From an uncultured bacterium (GTDB taxonomy: Bacteria > Pseudomonadota > Alphaproteobacteria > CAISDR01), in the NCBI GenBank assembly GCA_903884125.1, contig CAISDR010000544.1, forward strand, positions 1-6,820: 6,820 bases of DNA, read 5' to 3'. The stretch's first letter is position 1. Each line of letters begins with the position of its first letter. The position numbers and the translations under genes are program-made. Below are positions 4,503-6,820 of the stretch, piece by piece. The notes below the pieces were generated by a model. That model did not search any database, was not told where the DNA came from, and saw only the letters and a program-made list of their open reading frames with translations.

Positions 4503-6500
4503 TCAGCCATTGGCGATGCGGCTGAATTCACCTTCGGCAACCCGCTCAAGAATGCGCGCCAATATGTTCCAGTCGACCGGCTTGACCAGAAAATCATCCA
4601 GACCCGATGCCATATATCGACCGCGATGGTCCAATACCGCATCGGCTGTCAGCGCAATGATCGGGATTTGGCCGCGATTGGCATCCATCTGACGGATCTG
4701 GACGGTAGCCGTTCGCCCGTCCACCACCGGCATCTGCATATCCATTAAAATCACGTCATAGTCGTTGGCAGCGACCGCATCAATGGCTTCGGCGCCACTA
4801 TGGGCTTCATCAACCTTGTGACCCATGCGCTCCAGCCCGGCGCGTACGATCAGGCGATTGATATCATTATCATCCGCGATCAGCACATTCAGGGGGCGGA
4901 TTCTTGCCCGCGGGCTTTCATACGGCCGGGGTGCGGACTGTTCCGGCAGGCCAAGGGCGCGGATATCAAACCAGAATACTGAGCCACCGCCTTCATTGGG
5001 CCGAACGCCGATGGAGCCACCCATCAGGTGAACAAGGCGCTGGCATATCCACAGGCCCAGGCCTGTTCCGCCAAAGCGACGGGTGGTCGAGGAATCGGCC
5101 TGGACAAATGGCCGGAACAATCGATTGACCGCTTCTTCGGGTATGCCGATGCCTGTGTCCGAAACCTTGAAGTCAAGATGGTGGTATCCGGGTTCAGCAT
5201 CCTCGCGCACCGAAACGCTCAGGCTCACTTCTCCGGCGCGTGTGAATTTCAGCGCGTTGCCGACAAGATTGTAAAGTATCTGCTGCAGCCGTGCCGGATC
5301 GCCTTCGAGCCGTGTCGGGACATCTGGCGCAATCGACCAGGAAAACGTCAATCCTTTTGCGGCAAATTGCGGCCGCATCAGATCAACCACATTCTGAATG
5401 ACCAGCCGCACAAAAAACGGCGTTTTTTCCAACTTGATTTCGCCGTGCTCGATTTTGGAAAAGTCCAGCACGTCGTTTAGAACTGCCAGTAATACGCCCG
5501 TGGAACTGCGCAATATCTCGACATATTTGCGCTGGGTTTCATTCAGCTCAGTGCCCAAAAGCAGGTCAGCAAGCCCCAGGACACCGGTAATAGGTGTGCG
5601 CAATTCGTGGCTCATATTAGCCAGGAACATTGATTTTTCCTGGTTTGCACTTTCTGCCCGCAGCTTTTCAAATTCGGCCCGCATCTGCGCCGAATGAAGC
5701 TCGGTCGTGTCCGACTGGACGGAAATAAATCGCTCGACAACGCCGTCATTGTCCAGAATTGGGTTGACGTGCAGCATGGTCCAGTAGGTTTCGCCGGTGC
5801 TGGTATAGTTCAGAATTTTGGACGAAAAAGCCCGCTGCTGTCTGAGATTTTCGCGTATGCGTTCAACCTCCACGGGATCGGTGTCATTTCCCTGAAGGAT
5901 ATGTCCTGGCACCAGGCCAACAATATCCTTCAGCTGATAGCCTGTGCGTTTTGTAAATGCGGCATTGACCCATTCGATGCGTCCTTTGGCATCAGTGATG
6001 ATGACGAAATTATCTGTAAAATTAGCAACCAGTGACAGCCGCGTCAGTTCTTCCTGATACCTGCGCTGGCGAGTAATGTCGCGCAAAGCACCCAGGTGCC
6101 CGCCGTCAGCCAGCAAAACGATGGACATTTCCATCCAAACAGTCGAGCCATCATCATGCCGTAAACGGATGGGAATTCGTTCTGTACTTGTTGTCTGGGT
6201 TGCGGTTTCCAGATTTGCATCGAAGAGAAACTGATCCTCGAACAGAACACGTTCGCGCAGCACCTTGCCTATCATGGCAGTTGCATCACCGCCCATTGCC
6301 GCTGACCATGCACGGTTCAGAAATATGATGACGCCGTTTGCATCCGTTTCAAAGACAATCTCGGCCAGGAGTTCGATGCGCTGGCGCATCCTAGCTTCGC
6401 TGGCAACAAATGCCTCTGTCAGACGAGTGGAAGCTTCCACATGCAGATCATGAGCAAGTGATCTGCTCTGCTGATCGTCTGGATCGTCTGGATGGGTCAT
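4503..6500 (-). CDS. Soluble hybrid sensor histidine kinase (PAS-PAS-HisKA-HATPase-REC)
   Basis: 665-aa cytoplasmic hybrid kinase with no membrane segment. Domains: PAS 1 (about 36-147), PAS 2 (about 153-268), a coiled coil (about 265-292), HisKA with the phospho-accepting His298 in the H-box MSHELRTP, HATPase_c with N-box Asn411/Asn415, G1 DTGIGIP (448-454), F-box LFRPF (461-465) and G2 GGTGLGL (477-483), then REC (about 537-655) with acidic pocket Asp543/Asp544, phospho-acceptor Asp587, Thr618 and Lys640. All catalytic residues are intact. There is no HPt domain, and no response regulator or HPt gene is nearby, so the onward phosphorelay partner is elsewhere. PAS 2 resembles LOV domains but lacks the photoactive Cys. 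The ATG has no clear Shine-Dalgarno. It lies 36 bp downstream of the hydrolase gene and converges on ssrA, 38 bp from the estimated tmRNA end. Confidence 0.95.
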   Translation of the reverse strand: MTHPDDPDDQQSRSLAHDLHVEASTRLTEAFVASEARMRQRIELLAEIVFETDANGVIIFLNRAWSAAMGGDATAMIGKVLRERVLFEDQFLFDANLETATQTTSTERIPIRLRHDDGSTVWMEMSIVLLADGGHLGALRDITRQRRYQEELTRLSLVANFTDNFVIITDAKGRIEWVNAAFTKRTGYQLKDIVGLVPGHILQGNDTDPVEVERIRENLRQQRAFSSKILNYTSTGETYWTMLHVNPILDNDGVVERFISVQSDTTELHSAQMRAEFEKLRAESANQEKSMFLANMSHELRTPITGVLGLADLLLGTELNETQRKYVEILRSSTGVLLAVLNDVLDFSKIEHGEIKLEKTPFFVRLVIQNVVDLMRPQFAAKGLTFSWSIAPDVPTRLEGDPARLQQILYNLVGNALKFTRAGEVSLSVSVREDAEPGYHHLDFKVSDTGIGIPEEAVNRLFRPFVQADSSTTRRFGGTGLGLWICQRLVHLMGGSIGVRPNEGGGSVFWFDIRALGLPEQSAPRPYESPRARIRPLNVLIADDNDINRLIVRAGLERMGHKVDEAHSGAEAIDAVAANDYDVILMDMQMPVVDGRTATVQIRQMDANRGQIPIIALTADAVLDHRGRYMASGLDDFLVKPVDWNILARILERVAEGEFSRIANG
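6473..6490. repeat. Tandem 9-bp repeat at the kinase N-terminus
   Basis: GATCGTCTG occurs twice without a gap (6473-6481, 6482-6490). It lies in the coding frame of the kinase and encodes the repeated Asp-Pro-Asp segment within HPDDPDDQQ (residues 3-11). Being 9 bp, gain or loss of a unit would keep the frame. Confidence 0.7.
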
Positions 6501-6536
6501 TTGTGATATACTATGCTGAACATCCTGCAGGTTTCA

Positions 6537-6820
6537 TCAGGCGGCCAGTTTCAGATCTGCACCCTGTGCCACGCTGCCGTAGAGCGGGAACACATTGTTG
6601 CAGAAATACTCCTGTTCAATAGGGGTACGGGCAGATGTGCAGTCCGATAACACGGTTACCGAATAGCCGCGTTCATAGGCCGCCCGACCGGTTGAGTCGA
6701 TACAAAGCGAAGTTACCATGCCAGCAAGCAATACATCTTTGATGCCGTGCGCTTTCAGCACTTCGTCCAATTCGGTATTGGCAAAACCGTTAAATCCAAC
6801 TTTGCCCTTGACGTAAATGA
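6537..6820 (-). CDS. Isochorismatase-family cysteine hydrolase, C-terminal part only
   Basis: The last 94 codons of a cysteine hydrolase of the isochorismatase superfamily, which includes isochorismatases, nicotinamidases and amidases. The frame is open to the right edge, so the start lies beyond it; the TTG at 6770 is an internal leucine codon, not a start. The visible part reads IYVKGKVGFNGFANTELDEV at the edge, then GMVTSLCIDSTGRAAYERGY with the presumed nucleophilic Cys in SLCIDST. The segment ends in VLSDCTSART and FPLYGSVAQGADL, all typical of the C-terminal half of the fold. The Asp and Lys of the catalytic triad would lie at or beyond the edge (a Lys occurs in VKGK). The substrate cannot be told. 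The stop TGA is at 6537-6539, 36 bp before the kinase ATG, so the two may share a transcript. Confidence 0.9.
   Translation of the reverse strand, partial: IYVKGKVGFNGFANTELDEVLKAHGIKDVLLAGMVTSLCIDSTGRAAYERGYSVTVLSDCTSARTPIEQEYFCNNVFPLYGSVAQGADLKLAA

Noticed and set aside
5696..6044. Blue-light photoreceptor (true LOV) call for PAS 2 of the kinase
   Set aside because: The adduct-forming cysteine of the GRNCRFLQ motif is missing, so classical LOV photochemistry is not expected.
6537..6770. Complete 77-aa protein starting at the TTG at 6770
   Set aside because: The frame continues upstream with isochorismatase-like sequence to the window edge, so the TTG is an internal leucine codon.

Overview
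The window looks like chromosomal DNA from an alphaproteobacterium, plausibly a Rhodospirillales-type organism of moderate GC. The strongest evidence is a circularly permuted, two-piece tmRNA gene (ssrA) of the alphaproteobacterial kind at about 4144-4464. The neighbouring proteins (Mrp/ApbC with a fused N-terminal domain, a ThyX of about 310 aa, NnrU, an SMP-30 lactonase) fit that group too. The genus is inference. I see no mobile element, CRISPR array, tRNA or rRNA.

Layout. (1) 3-929, plus strand: C-terminal part of an Mrp/ApbC Fe-S carrier ATPase, cut by the left edge. (2) 955-3481, minus strand: three genes in one direction, thyX (FAD-dependent thymidylate synthase), then an SMP-30/gluconolactonase-type hydrolase, then an NnrU-family membrane protein. 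The gaps are 55 and 15 bp, so the last two are very probably cotranscribed and thyX may be. The run converges on mrp with 25 bp between stops. (3) 3542-3575: a 12-bp perfect hairpin, the best terminator candidate in the window, serving the VOC gene upstream of it. (4) 3622-4011, minus strand: a small VOC-family protein with a strong Shine-Dalgarno. (5) 4012-4502: no protein gene; this stretch holds the ssrA gene on the plus strand with a candidate promoter. (6) 4503-6500, minus strand: a soluble hybrid histidine kinase (PAS, LOV-like PAS, HisKA, HATPase_c, REC). (7) 6537-6820, minus strand: the C-terminal end of an isochorismatase-family cysteine hydrolase, cut by the right edge, 36 bp upstream of the kinase and possibly cotranscribed with it.

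The genes are mostly unrelated housekeeping and accessory functions: Fe-S assembly, dTMP synthesis, ribosome rescue, small-molecule hydrolysis and signalling. No multi-gene system of a new kind is visible. The item most easily missed is the permuted tmRNA. Its halves are in reverse order, so the usual 5'-to-3' tmRNA pattern is absent, and a spurious 110-codon frame lies antisense to it. It carries a 15-codon degradation tag (ANDNVAFEGSALLAA), an acceptor stem that pairs across a 43-nt spacer with the G3.U70 alanine identity pair, a helix around the tag stop codon, and a compact 3' pseudoknot.
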